In this document: one piece after another, positions 7,386-14,907 of the stretch
Numbering within the stretch: the stretch's first letter is position 1
Layout: every line of letters begins with the position of its first letter
NCBI GenBank assembly: GCA_026389675.1
Contig: JAPLHJ010000034.1
Span: forward strand, 1 to 19,320
Source of the DNA: Chloroflexota bacterium
GTDB taxonomy: Bacteria; Chloroflexota; Dehalococcoidia; GIF9; UBA5629
Reading direction: 5' to 3'
DNA: 19,320 nucleotides
Notes under the pieces: model-generated
The model's input: only the letters and a program-made list of their open reading frames with translations
The model's database searches: none
What the model was told of the DNA's origin: nothing
Program-made: the position numbers and the translations under genes

Positions 7386-8150
7386 ATGACTTTATTGCAG
7401 GTAAGGAACATAACTAAAGTATTCGGAGCGCTTATTGCCCTGCGCGATGTAAGCTTTGAAGTGAACCGGTTGGAGATCCTTGGATTGATAGGACCCAACG
7501 GCGCCGGGAAGAGCACGCTATTTAACCTGATCAGCGGGTTTCACCGGCCCGATAAAGGTAAAATATTGTTTAAGGATACTGAGATAACAGGTTTGAGGGT
7601 TGACCGTATTGCCGGTATGGGGATAGGCCGGATATTCCAGGAGCCGACGCTTTTTATTCAGGAGACCGTATTTGAAAATGTCTTCAGTGGCCTTCACCGG
7701 CATTACCGTGAGCCCACCTGGAAGGCTTTCTTACATACTCCATCAGCAAATCATGAGGATGCCGTCAGCAGGGAGAAGACCGCGGACATACTGGATTTTA
7801 TGGACCTGGCCGCTATGAAGGATGAGCTTGCCGCCAACCTTCCTCACGGGCATCAGAGGTCGCTTGCCATTGCTATAGCACTGGCCTGTGAACCGGAGTT
7901 GCTCTTGCTGGATGAACCGGTAACCGGCATGAACCCCAGCGAGACCGCTGTCATGAGCGATAAGATCAGGCAGATACGCGAGCGGGGCATTACTGTTCTA
8001 ATTGTTGAACATGATATGCGTGCAGTGATGAGTTTGTGCAACAGGATTGTAGTTCTTAACCTGGGTGAAAAACTTGTCGAAGGAACGCCTGACAGGATAA
8101 AAAACGATCAAAGGGTAATCGAAGCTTACTTGGGAAAACAGGTGATATAA
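7386..8150 (+). CDS. livG: LivG-type ABC transporter ATP-binding protein
   Basis: Cytoplasmic ATPase that energises the LivH/LivM channel. 254 residues, the usual size. Walker A GPNGAGKS (36-43), Q-loop at FQEP (84-87), signature LPHGHQR (152-158), Walker B LLLLDE (172-177) with the catalytic glutamate, and switch histidine in IVEHD (206-210) are all present. The signature has HGHQR in place of the commoner YGQQR/YGEQR, a mild variant expected to stay active. EPVTGMNPSET after Walker B and the C-terminal VIEAYLGK are typical of LivG rather than LivF. The next gene begins three bases after the stop. Confidence 0.95.
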   Translation: MTLLQVRNITKVFGALIALRDVSFEVNRLEILGLIGPNGAGKSTLFNLISGFHRPDKGKILFKDTEITGLRVDRIAGMGIGRIFQEPTLFIQETVFENVFSGLHRHYREPTWKAFLHTPSANHEDAVSREKTADILDFMDLAAMKDELAANLPHGHQRSLAIAIALACEPELLLLDEPVTGMNPSETAVMSDKIRQIRERGITVLIVEHDMRAVMSLCNRIVVLNLGEKLVEGTPDRIKNDQRVIEAYLGKQVI

Positions 8151-8153
8151 CCG

Positions 8154-8861
8154 ATGTTACTTAAGATTAATAACCTCACTGTTCAGTACGGAAAAGCCGA
8201 AGTAATCAAGGGCCTTTCTCTTGAAGTTGGCGAAACGGAAATTATAACCATTATCGGCGCTAACGGGGCGGGTAAGACCACTGTATTAAGGGCCATCTCG
8301 GGGCTTAAGCCACCTGCCTCAGGCGATATCTGGTTCCGGGGCAGTAAGATAAGCGGACTGAGGGCGCACGAAATAGTCAGGCTGGGCATCTCGCATGTTC
8401 CCGAGGGAAGAAGGATATTGGCCCCGCTCTCGGTGGCGGAGAACCTGGAGATAGGCGCGTATTTGATTAAGTCTAAGAGAGAGGCGGCAACCGGCTTTCA
8501 AAATATATTTGATCATTTCCCGGTTTTAAAGGAACGGATGAAGCAGTTGGCCGGCAGCCTGAGCGGCGGCGAGCAGCAAATGCTGGCCATCGCCCGTGCC
8601 CTGCTAAACCAGCCCAGGCTCCTGATGATGGATGAGCCCAGCATGGGACTCTCCCCTCTCGTCGTTGAACAGGTCGGGAGGATTATCACGGATATCAATA
8701 ACCGGGGAATTAGTATCATACTGGTTGAACAGAACGCACGTATGGCACTCAGCCTGGCCGGGCGCGCTTACGTGCTGGAGGCGGGAAAGTGTGTGCTGGA
8801 AGGGGAGGCGGGGGCACTGGCCAATGATGAACGTGTCAAGCATGCGTACCTGGGCGGGTAA
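8154..8861 (+). CDS. livF: LivF-type ABC transporter ATP-binding protein
   Basis: The second ATPase of the transporter, 235 residues. Walker A GANGAGKT (35-42), HVPEGRRILAPLSVAENLEIGAY (81-103), a sequence pattern characteristic of LivF, signature LSGGEQQ (136-142), Walker B LLMMDE (156-161) and the IILVEQNARMALSLAGRAYVLE region where LivF carries Gln rather than His in the switch position. It ends VKHAYLGG as family members do. It is the last gene of the operon; a converging acetyltransferase gene ends 20 bases beyond. Confidence 0.96.
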   Translation: MLLKINNLTVQYGKAEVIKGLSLEVGETEIITIIGANGAGKTTVLRAISGLKPPASGDIWFRGSKISGLRAHEIVRLGISHVPEGRRILAPLSVAENLEIGAYLIKSKREAATGFQNIFDHFPVLKERMKQLAGSLSGGEQQMLAIARALLNQPRLLMMDEPSMGLSPLVVEQVGRIITDINNRGISIILVEQNARMALSLAGRAYVLEAGKCVLEGEAGALANDERVKHAYLGG

Positions 8862-8867
8862 ATAGAC

Positions 8868-8885
8868 TTAGCAGGTTTCTGCTAA
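8868..8885. terminator. Small hairpin between converging livF and acetyltransferase genes
   Basis: TTAGCAG (8868-8874) and CTGCTAA (8879-8885) pair around a 4-base loop, and the hairpin includes the acetyltransferase stop codon. Its place between converging genes suggests a two-way transcript end. There is no T-run and the stem is only 7 bp, so support is weak. Confidence 0.3.
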
Positions 8886-9394
8886 TCAACAACAAGCGCG
8901 TATTGCAGGGAGTCTATAGTTTTGCCGTCCTTGAAAACGCTTTTTACCAGTCTGCCTTCGAGCTTGAATCCATTCTTCTCAAGCACGCGGGCAGAAGCCC
9001 GGTTCCATTCGAATACGGTAGCATACAGGCGCACAAGGTCAAAATTGGCAAATGCATATTTTGCTGTTGCGCCCACAGCCAGTGTAGCTATACCCCTGTT
9101 CCAGTGAGGTTCGCCCAACCAGTACCCGATCTCGGCAGAGCGGCAGTAAACATCCTCCTGAAGGTTGAAACCGATGCCGCCGATAGCTTCAGCCTGAGTG
9201 GCAATGGCGAAATTGGTCATCGGGTCCTGTATTCTATGGATCCATGCCTCGGCGTCACTGCGCGTATAAGGGAAAGGGAATGCATCACGTACGTTCAACC
9301 AGATCTTGCGGTTATCGGCATATTTCACGAGTGCGGGGACATCGGCTGTTTCCCAGTTTCTGAGGGACCATTCGCCGATTTTGATCGCCTCCAT
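8882..9394 (-). CDS. GNAT family N-acetyltransferase, RimJ/RimL-like
   Basis: 170 residues covering one complete GNAT domain. Visible are the N-terminal LRNWETADVPALVKYADN, the acetyl-CoA pyrophosphate-binding segment EIGYWLGEPHWNRGIATLAV (about 88-107; the NRGIA part is the Q/R-x-x-G-x-G/A loop), and the C-terminal YATVFEWNRASARVLEKNGFKLEG (about 123-146), typical of the RimJ/RimL branch. Such enzymes acetylate the N-terminal amine of ribosomal proteins or a small amine; the acceptor cannot be predicted. GGAGG lies nine bases before the ATG. It is monocistronic and converges on livF. Confidence 0.92.
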   Translation of the reverse strand: MEAIKIGEWSLRNWETADVPALVKYADNRKIWLNVRDAFPFPYTRSDAEAWIHRIQDPMTNFAIATQAEAIGGIGFNLQEDVYCRSAEIGYWLGEPHWNRGIATLAVGATAKYAFANFDLVRLYATVFEWNRASARVLEKNGFKLEGRLVKSVFKDGKTIDSLQYALVVD

Positions 9395-9452
9395 TATTTG
9401 TCGACCTCCGCCTTCACAGAAAGAGAGTGGTTCATATTTAAGCTATGCTCGT

Positions 9453-9481
9453 ATTATACTTTAAATAGCTTATTGTCATAA
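9453..9481 (-). promoter_or_regulatory. Putative promoter for the acetyltransferase gene
   Basis: On the minus strand a perfect TATAAT (about 9453-9458) is preceded by ATGACA, five of six matches to a -35 box, at a short 15-base spacing. The leader to the ATG at 9394 would be about 50 bases. It overlaps back to back with the promoter proposed for the plus-strand gene at 9532. Confidence 0.4.
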
Positions 9482-9502
9482 ATGGCGGAAATTTGCAATA
9501 AT
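9473..9502 (+). promoter_or_regulatory. Putative promoter for the small membrane protein gene
   Basis: TTGTCA (9473-9478) and AATAAT (9497-9502) each match sigma-70 boxes at five of six bases with an 18-base spacer. The start codon follows 29 bases later, leaving room for the GGAGG site at about 9517-9521. Confidence 0.45.
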
Positions 9503-9531
9503 GTGGGCAGTAAAGCGGAGGTAGATATTCT

Positions 9532-9816
9532 ATGTGTTGTTTCGTCAGTTTGTTCTTATTAATAGGTCCCCGTTTCGCGCTGGTATGTATGTGGCTGTTC
9601 TCAGATATGATCAGCCGGGCGTTCGGGAGCAATTTCATTATTCCAATTCTCGGCATTATTTTGCTGCCCTATACCATGATTTTTTATGTGATTGTGGCGC
9701 AGTACATGGGGATGTCCAACCCGTTTGCCTGGGCGCTGGTAATACTTGGGTTTATCATCGACATCTCAGCATATGGTGGAGGTTGGTGGGGCAACCGGCA
9801 CAGGCTGCGGAGATAA
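9532..9816 (+). CDS. Small uncharacterised membrane protein with three hydrophobic helices
   Basis: 94 residues. It starts MCCF and has hydrophobic stretches at about 4-24 (FVSLFLLIGPRFALVCMWLF), 34-54 (FIIPILGIILLPYTMIFYVIV) and 63-78 (PFAWALVILGFIIDISAYG), then a basic tail GGWWGNRHRLRR that should stay in the cytoplasm. GGAGG sits ten bases before the ATG, and a plausible promoter precedes it, so it looks like a real single-gene transcript. The pattern, with a Cys-rich first turn, GPR after the first strand and YGGGxxGNR at the end, resembles small conserved membrane proteins annotated as hypothetical in several Gram-positive-like phyla; that is from memory, not a search. No function can be given. 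Confidence 0.75.
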   Translation: MCCFVSLFLLIGPRFALVCMWLFSDMISRAFGSNFIIPILGIILLPYTMIFYVIVAQYMGMSNPFAWALVILGFIIDISAYGGGWWGNRHRLRR

Positions 9817-9901
9817 ATCGGAGGATTTTACCGGGGGGTTACTAAAGCCTTTGATAGAATAGTCCACCGGAGTGGAAAAGAAGCTGATACACGGACTAAG
9901 T

Positions 9902-10066
9902 TCAAATATCAACCTTGTCACGGTTGAGCTTTTGCAGCTCCAATAATATCTCGCGCAACAGCAGGAGTTCCAGCCTCCGGTAGGATATGTCGCTGGCCAG
10001 CTTGCCCCATTTCTTGGGGTCGTCTGAAAGATATTCTTCGCTTATCTCCAGTGCACTTCTCGTCAT
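9902..10066 (-). CDS. 54-residue small helical protein downstream of the DUF2284 gene
   Basis: The reverse strand encodes 54 residues from ATG at 10066 to TGA at 9902. AGGAGT lies seven bases upstream of the ATG, and the start is 15 bases after the stop of the DUF2284 gene, so the two are very likely cotranscribed. The protein starts MTRSALEISEEYLSDDPKKW and continues into a leucine-rich segment (RRLELLLLREILLELQKL, 30-47) that would form an amphipathic or coiled-coil helix. There is no signal peptide or cysteine. It is unrecognised; a small partner or regulator of its neighbour is only a guess from position. Confidence 0.65.
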   Translation of the reverse strand: MTRSALEISEEYLSDDPKKWGKLASDISYRRLELLLLREILLELQKLNRDKVDI

Positions 10067-10081
10067 TTTAAACTCCTGTTA

Positions 10082-10744
10082 TCAATTAATCAGTACCAGC
10101 CCGACCGATGTGGCGCAGGGTATTTCAGCGAGATCGTCAACAAGCGGGTATGCGCTCCAGCCGGCCTTGCCCATGATATCGACTACGTCTATGCCGAGTG
10201 CCTCCATGGCCGGCCTGGCCCTGAGGGGGAAGCGGCACCTGCCGCTGTCCTTAAATTGACAGATCAGTCCGTGGCAAAGGTAGTCCTTGCAGGAACCTCC
10301 TCCCAGTCCCATGGCCAGGGAATAACCATGCTTATACGCCAGCCGTTCGATCTCATAAACTATATCAGCTGTTTTCTGGTGGAAGAGCAGGCTGCGGTCC
10401 GTCCCTGTTTTGTCTTTGCTCTTGCCCGGGATGAAATCACTCATTGGTTCGACGTGAGTTTTGATCAAGAGCCCACGGGAGTAGCGGGCAATGGCCTTGC
10501 GCACCAGGTCGAGGTCCGGGGCGTTGGGCGGGCAGTTGGGCGTTTCCCCGGCGCGCAGGCAGCGGGGTATCAAGCACTTCAGGCGTACGCGCTCATCGAC
10601 CACCAGCTGGTCAGCGCGGATAATCTCTGCCCCGGCAGCGCCCAATTCCAGGGCTTTCCGCTTAAACAGGTCAAGGTCTTCCTTTAATCTTTTCTCAGTT
10701 ACACTGTGGACGAACGGTAGGGCCGAACCTTTCTTTGATATCAT
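10082..10744 (-). CDS. DUF2284 family predicted metal-binding protein
   Basis: 220 residues with the cysteine layout of DUF2284: an N-terminal set in RLKCLIPRCLRAGETPNCPP (Cys57, 62, 71) and a C-terminal ferredoxin-like set in GGSCKDYLCHGLICQ plus CRFP (Cys152, 157, 162, 170), followed by RPAMEALGIDVVDIMGKAGW, a strongly conserved family segment. Iron-sulfur or other metal binding is expected from this spacing. The protein is cytoplasmic. The reaction is unknown; family members occur in anaerobes, often near corrinoid or redox proteins, and the cob genes here lie 7 kb away. A GGGAGC site precedes the ATG at slightly long spacing. It is divergent from the P-loop gene at 10867. Confidence 0.85.
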   Translation of the reverse strand: MISKKGSALPFVHSVTEKRLKEDLDLFKRKALELGAAGAEIIRADQLVVDERVRLKCLIPRCLRAGETPNCPPNAPDLDLVRKAIARYSRGLLIKTHVEPMSDFIPGKSKDKTGTDRSLLFHQKTADIVYEIERLAYKHGYSLAMGLGGGSCKDYLCHGLICQFKDSGRCRFPLRARPAMEALGIDVVDIMGKAGWSAYPLVDDLAEIPCATSVGLVLIN

Positions 10745-10866
10745 AATTACTATGCTCCCATGTGCAAACCAGGTATTGCAACGCCCGTGATGATTGGAGA
10801 TTGTAACATAAGTAACATAGTCATCAGAAGCCCGCTGCTGTAAACTTTAGGGTACTGGAGAAATAT

Positions 10867-11918
10867 ATGTTGAAATGGCCCGATTTAAGCAGCGGCTTCA
10901 AAATGCTGCGCGAGGTGGACCTCAACGCTATACGCCGGCAGGCTGAGTCGCCAGTGCACATTGCTGTTGTTGGTGACAGAGGGACAGGCAAGACAACACT
11001 TGTCAGGCAATTGTTAAGCGGGCCGCGTGCCTCTGAGCCGGCCGGCATACCGCCGGTAAGCGAACATAACCTGGCTGATGAGATCCCTGTCCAGGCTCAC
11101 AGCCTTGTCATTTTGCTATTGAACGCAGTTGATGGGGAGCACCCGCTTGAGCATGATGTTTTCGCCGGGCTGAAGAAGAACAGGATCCCCGTCGTCATTT
11201 GTTATAACAAAGCTGACCTGGTGCAAAATCCTCAGTTTGTAATGAACGGGGCGCAGCAGTGGCCCGGTGCGGAGGTGGTGGCTGTTGCGGCATATGATGG
11301 CAAGTCGCTGCAAAAATTGCTTGTCCCCGCGATTATGCGGGCCTGCCCCGGGCGGGAGCTTCAGTTTGCCAGGCGTCTGCCTTTACTCAGGGAGCCTGTC
11401 TGTCAAAAGCTCATTGACGATACCTGTTTTATCAATAGCGCGTACAGCCTGACCACCGGACTGGCGGAAATTAATGTCTTCCTTGATCTGCCGCTTAACC
11501 TTGCGGACATTGTCATACTTACCAAAAACCAGGCATTGATGGCTTATAAGATAGCGCTGGCCATGGGGTTGCCTTCTGATTGGCGTGAAACAATTCCCAA
11601 ACTGGCGGCGGTGGTGGGCAGCGCGTTCTTATGGAGGCAGGTGGCACGTCAGCTTGTGGGGTTGATTCCTGCCTATGGCGGCAGGTGGCACGTCAGCTTG
11701 TGGGGTTGATACCTGCCTACGGCGTTATTCCCAAGATAGCCGTGGCCTATGCCGGCACCTACGCTGTCGGGCAGGCTATCTACCGGTGGTGCGCAAATGG
11801 AGAAAAATTGACACCTGAGAATTTAAAATCATTGTATGTTGCGGCTTTCAAACGCGGAAGGGAGGTCGCCCAGGCTATACTATCTAAAAGAAAAGCCCTG
11901 AGGGCCCTCGGCAAGTAG
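10867..11918 (+). pseudogene. P-loop GTPase-like protein with C-terminal DUF697-type region, broken by a 44 bp tandem duplication
   Basis: The first frame (10867-11709) starts behind GGAG and gives a G1/P-loop GDRGTGKT (36-43), then YNKAD (113-117) matching the G4 guanine-specificity motif and VAVAAYDGKSL as a G5-like stretch. Between G1 and G4 no DxxG (G3) motif is seen and the spacer is short. The C-terminal part (NLADIVILTKNQALMAYKIALAMG and onward) is the helical DUF697-like region that associates with membranes in relatives. At 11636-11723 a 44 bp segment is doubled, which shifts the frame and ends it in GGRWHVSLWG. With one copy removed the frame continues as LVGLIPAYGVIPKIAVAYAGTYAVGQAIYRW to the TAG at 11918, giving about 335 residues. 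The function of this family is not established. Confidence 0.8.
11636..11723 (+). repeat. 44 bp tandem duplication inside the P-loop/DUF697 gene
   Basis: Copies 11636-11679 and 11680-11723 differ at two bases (T/A and T/C). Both differences fall at third codon positions of Ile and Tyr in the native reading frame, so both copies encode the same peptide. The period is not a multiple of three and causes the frameshift. Confidence 0.95.
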
Positions 11919-11920
11919 CG

Positions 11921-14848
11921 CTACTGGCGGTTCTTAGTTACGATAGAGATGGCGAGTACTGTGATGAGGATGCCAGTCAGCAGTCCCGAAACCACGTAAA
12001 CCCACAGGTATATATCCGTGACAGGGGCTTTGGCGGCGGAGATGTTATCCGCAGTCCAGGGTGAAATGGGAGCAACCGGTTTAGCGTGTTCCGGGGATTT
12101 ATTATCAGGCGCCGCATCTATGGCCGGGGGGATGCCCGCAGCTTCAGGCTTATTCTCGGCGATGGTGAATTGAGCGGTTCCCGACCATTGCCCCGTATCT
12201 TTTTCTCCGTTGGCAGCCTGTATGACCCTTACCTGCCAGTAGTAGGTTTTACCCGGTTCGAAACCCTTCTTATCGGCGATGGTCCAGGACGGTGCGCGCC
12301 TTTGCGGCTTAACAACATTCTCAGTGATTATATTGGTGAAGCCTTTATCTGCGGCCACGCGGACCTCGTAGGCAACGGCCGTGGTGTTGTGTTTCCATTG
12401 CAAAGTTATCTCGCCAACAGAATTATCTGCGATAAAGATCGGGATAAGGTCGTCCGGCCGCGGCGAAACAGCTACCGGTGGGGCGAAGAGGACTTCTTTA
12501 GTTGGAGGTGGTGGCGGTTTATATTGCGGAGTCGGTGACAGGCAGTCGCAAAAAGTCCAGAGGCGCCCTGTATTGGCCTCGTAATTATAAGCACGGTTAT
12601 CAATGGCCCAGAGGTTTATTCCAGCCGATAGTTTCAAGGAGGATGGTTCCCGTGTGAAAGCGGTGCCGGGGGTCAGTCCGGTACTGAGCGTGTCCCATTC
12701 GATACCCGGTGGCCCCAGCGACTCCGGTGATAGGGTGCGGTCAACCGCTGGAAGCACGGTGGTTGTGGAAGCGCCGTAGAGTGTACCCATCTGGGCAAGT
12801 CCCCAAAATTGGGCAGTTGGCGCTCCCATCACATCCCAGCCGGGGCTTGTACCGGCGATCCAGTAGGTATCGCTGCCCGGGCTGTCAGCGGCGGCGTAAA
12901 TTATTACATCCCGCCCTAACCTGTAATCGGCCAGCGCGTGTATCCGGCCTTGCACGGGAAAGGCGGGGGTAGCAGTAAAGGAGTTGCCTCCATCTATGGA
13001 GTAAGCCACGGAGTTGCCTCCATCTATGGAGTAAGCCACACGGCTGTCGGAGGTATCACCCCCGGCCACAACAACGTTGTTGGGAGCGGCGAAGATGGTG
13101 TGACCTGATGTCAGATTGGTTGTTACTTGCTGCGACCATTGTGGTATCAGCGAGGTAACATTGGCCTTGCGGATATATGACCCGGAGAGTATATAAAGAT
13201 AACGCGTATTATTGACGCTGGTAACCGAGAAGTCGGTCACGATTTTACCCGGGAGCTGGGCCTTCCAGTTCTGCCCGCCATCCTGGGACTGCCGAAGGTC
13301 GTCCGTCCCGCGGGATGCCAGGAAGATGGCCTGGTCGTTGCCGTAGGTGCTGGTGCGCAAAATAAGGTCATTGGTAGTGGAGGGAAGGCATAACACGCGG
13401 TCCCAGGATTTTCCCGTGATCTGGCTCCCTGAGCGCCAGACGCTGTCGAGGCCGGCCCCGCCGGTATTAATAGAGGCTATGTAGATCGCGGTAGAATCCT
13501 CCGTTACCGCAACATCGGATAAGAAGCCTATCTGCGTGTCGATGAGGCTTAGCTGGTTCCATGTCCTGCCGTTATCCCCACTGGTGGAGAACGCTGATTC
13601 ATCCAGGGCCGCGCCGGTCAGGTAGCCCGAAGGCCAGGCGGCGGGACTGCTGAGCCTTGCGGAGCTCGTTCCACAGTACGCCCTGCCTCCATCCGACCCC
13701 CAGATTACCTGCGTGTTACCATAACCTGAAGTTGCCCCTCCTGTGGGCGGCTTTTCTGCTGTGTACCAGCAGGTCGCCGGGCAGACCATGGGAGCGTCCG
13801 TGTACCATACCGGCACGGAGGCGCGCACCGGGTCGCCGCTAACCTCTCCCGCCAGCAGCTTTCCGCTGGCATAAGTGCCGAAATAGGCGATGCTCGATAT
13901 CCGCTTGTTAGCTGTGGCAACCAAGAGTTGATAAATGACCGTGCCATCGATCCTGAAGATACCGGCGTTGCCCCCGGCTGAATCCAGGCTTATATAAGCA
14001 CGGCCCATGGAGGGCGCCTGTCCCGAATAATCTGCCGGCAATTCGAGGTCACCGGTGATTACCTGGTTGGACCGGGGAGACGTACCCGCTCCCGAGGTGG
14101 CTACTTCCGGCGGGCTGCCGTTATATAAAGCTGTCCAGTTGGTGGTATTGGCGTTAAGGTCATGAAGGCCGATATTAAAATATGTCCCCGAGCCGATGGC
14201 ATAGAGTATAGCTATTGAACTGTCGGCCCGGTAGTTCAAAGGAAATCGTATAGCAAGCACGTCTCCCGTGAGCCCCTGTGCTGTCCACGTTCCTCCGCTG
14301 CCGGATGCCCGGTAAATATACACTTCACCGGCGCCCGCTGAACGGGTTCCCACCGCGATATCGAAGTAACCATAGGCCGGCGAGATGGCGAGTGCGCTGA
14401 TATTTGCGGCAACCGTAAAATTAGTATCGGCCCATGACTGTCCGCCGTCCTGTGAAACGAAAACGCCGCGCGGCAACCCGCCGGCGCTGGTTATCGCGGC
14501 TATAAACTGAGGGTTGCCGGGTGATATGCTGATATTCCAGACCGGTAATACCGCGCCTGCCGAGACAAGGTATCTGCCTATCTCCAGCCAGCTTATACCT
14601 GCGTCACTCGATATGTATAGCCTGCTGTTGGCCGTATCGGCCGCGTAAAAAGTCCTGCCGTCCGTGCTCATCGCTATGCTGCTTATCTCGGACTGGTTGA
14701 CTATTGTGTTGAAGAGACCGGAAGGTGTATCGACCGTGCTCCACAGCATACGGCCGGCCTGCCCCGGACAGGGCATGAGAGTAGTGAGCAGCGCCATCCC
14801 AAGCATCAGCGCCGCTGTTACCCGGCATTTATTCAGAAGGTAATACAT
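11921..14848 (-). CDS. Secreted Asp-box (BNR-type) beta-propeller protein with Fn3-like domain and C-terminal membrane anchor
   Basis: The frame is open from a TTG at 14881, but the ATG at 14848 is preferred: it begins a clean signal peptide (MYYLLNKCRVTAALMLGMAL onward, to about residue 32), and a TATAAT lies between the two starts. Several Asp-box motifs (S-x-D-x-G-x-x-W) recur: SSDAGISW, SQDGGQSW, SGDNGRTW, SQDGGQNW, plus SIDGGNSF, marking propeller blades as in sialidases and photosystem II-assembly-type propellers. No sialidase catalytic Arg triad could be assigned, so an enzyme activity is not claimed. After a proline hinge (PPPPPTKEV) comes an Fn3-like module ending TYYWQVRV, then a linker and one membrane helix (WVYVVSGLLTGILITVLAIS) with a short basic tail. 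The bulk faces outside. It follows the Ig-like protein gene and may pair with it. Confidence 0.85.
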   Translation of the reverse strand: MYYLLNKCRVTAALMLGMALLTTLMPCPGQAGRMLWSTVDTPSGLFNTIVNQSEISSIAMSTDGRTFYAADTANSRLYISSDAGISWLEIGRYLVSAGAVLPVWNISISPGNPQFIAAITSAGGLPRGVFVSQDGGQSWADTNFTVAANISALAISPAYGYFDIAVGTRSAGAGEVYIYRASGSGGTWTAQGLTGDVLAIRFPLNYRADSSIAILYAIGSGTYFNIGLHDLNANTTNWTALYNGSPPEVATSGAGTSPRSNQVITGDLELPADYSGQAPSMGRAYISLDSAGGNAGIFRIDGTVIYQLLVATANKRISSIAYFGTYASGKLLAGEVSGDPVRASVPVWYTDAPMVCPATCWYTAEKPPTGGATSGYGNTQVIWGSDGGRAYCGTSSARLSSPAAWPSGYLTGAALDESAFSTSGDNGRTWNQLSLIDTQIGFLSDVAVTEDSTAIYIASINTGGAGLDSVWRSGSQITGKSWDRVLCLPSTTNDLILRTSTYGNDQAIFLASRGTDDLRQSQDGGQNWKAQLPGKIVTDFSVTSVNNTRYLYILSGSYIRKANVTSLIPQWSQQVTTNLTSGHTIFAAPNNVVVAGGDTSDSRVAYSIDGGNSVAYSIDGGNSFTATPAFPVQGRIHALADYRLGRDVIIYAAADSPGSDTYWIAGTSPGWDVMGAPTAQFWGLAQMGTLYGASTTTVLPAVDRTLSPESLGPPGIEWDTLSTGLTPGTAFTREPSSLKLSAGINLWAIDNRAYNYEANTGRLWTFCDCLSPTPQYKPPPPPTKEVLFAPPVAVSPRPDDLIPIFIADNSVGEITLQWKHNTTAVAYEVRVAADKGFTNIITENVVKPQRRAPSWTIADKKGFEPGKTYYWQVRVIQAANGEKDTGQWSGTAQFTIAENKPEAAGIPPAIDAAPDNKSPEHAKPVAPISPWTADNISAAKAPVTDIYLWVYVVSGLLTGILITVLAISIVTKNRQ
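12980..13039 (-). repeat. Perfect 30 bp tandem duplication in the beta-propeller gene
   Basis: Two identical adjacent 30-base copies (12980-13009, 13010-13039) encode VAYSIDGGNS twice. The frame is kept. One copy matches the expected Asp-box blade edge, the second is extra. Confidence 0.95.
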
Positions 14849-14867
14849 AAGTATGCCAGCGTGAATA

Positions 14868-14873
14868 ATTATA
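14868..14873 (-). promoter_or_regulatory. Possible -10 box before the beta-propeller gene
   Basis: A perfect TATAAT on the minus strand, 19 bases before the ATG at 14848. The sequence 17 bases upstream (CTGCAG) is a poor -35, so this is a weak promoter call. It would leave a very short leader. Confidence 0.3.
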
Positions 14874-14907
14874 AAATGCAACGCGCATGCCTGCAGTCTA
14901 TCTGATG

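Noticed and set aside
4140..8861. Assigning the transporter to leucine/isoleucine/valine or to an aromatic solute because of the nearby pheA
   Set aside because: Ligand specificity cannot be read from the sequence and pheA is separated by a 276-base leader.
11921..14848. Calling the propeller protein a sialidase
   Set aside because: Asp-box motifs are structural and occur in many propellers; the sialidase RIP motif and catalytic residues were not found.
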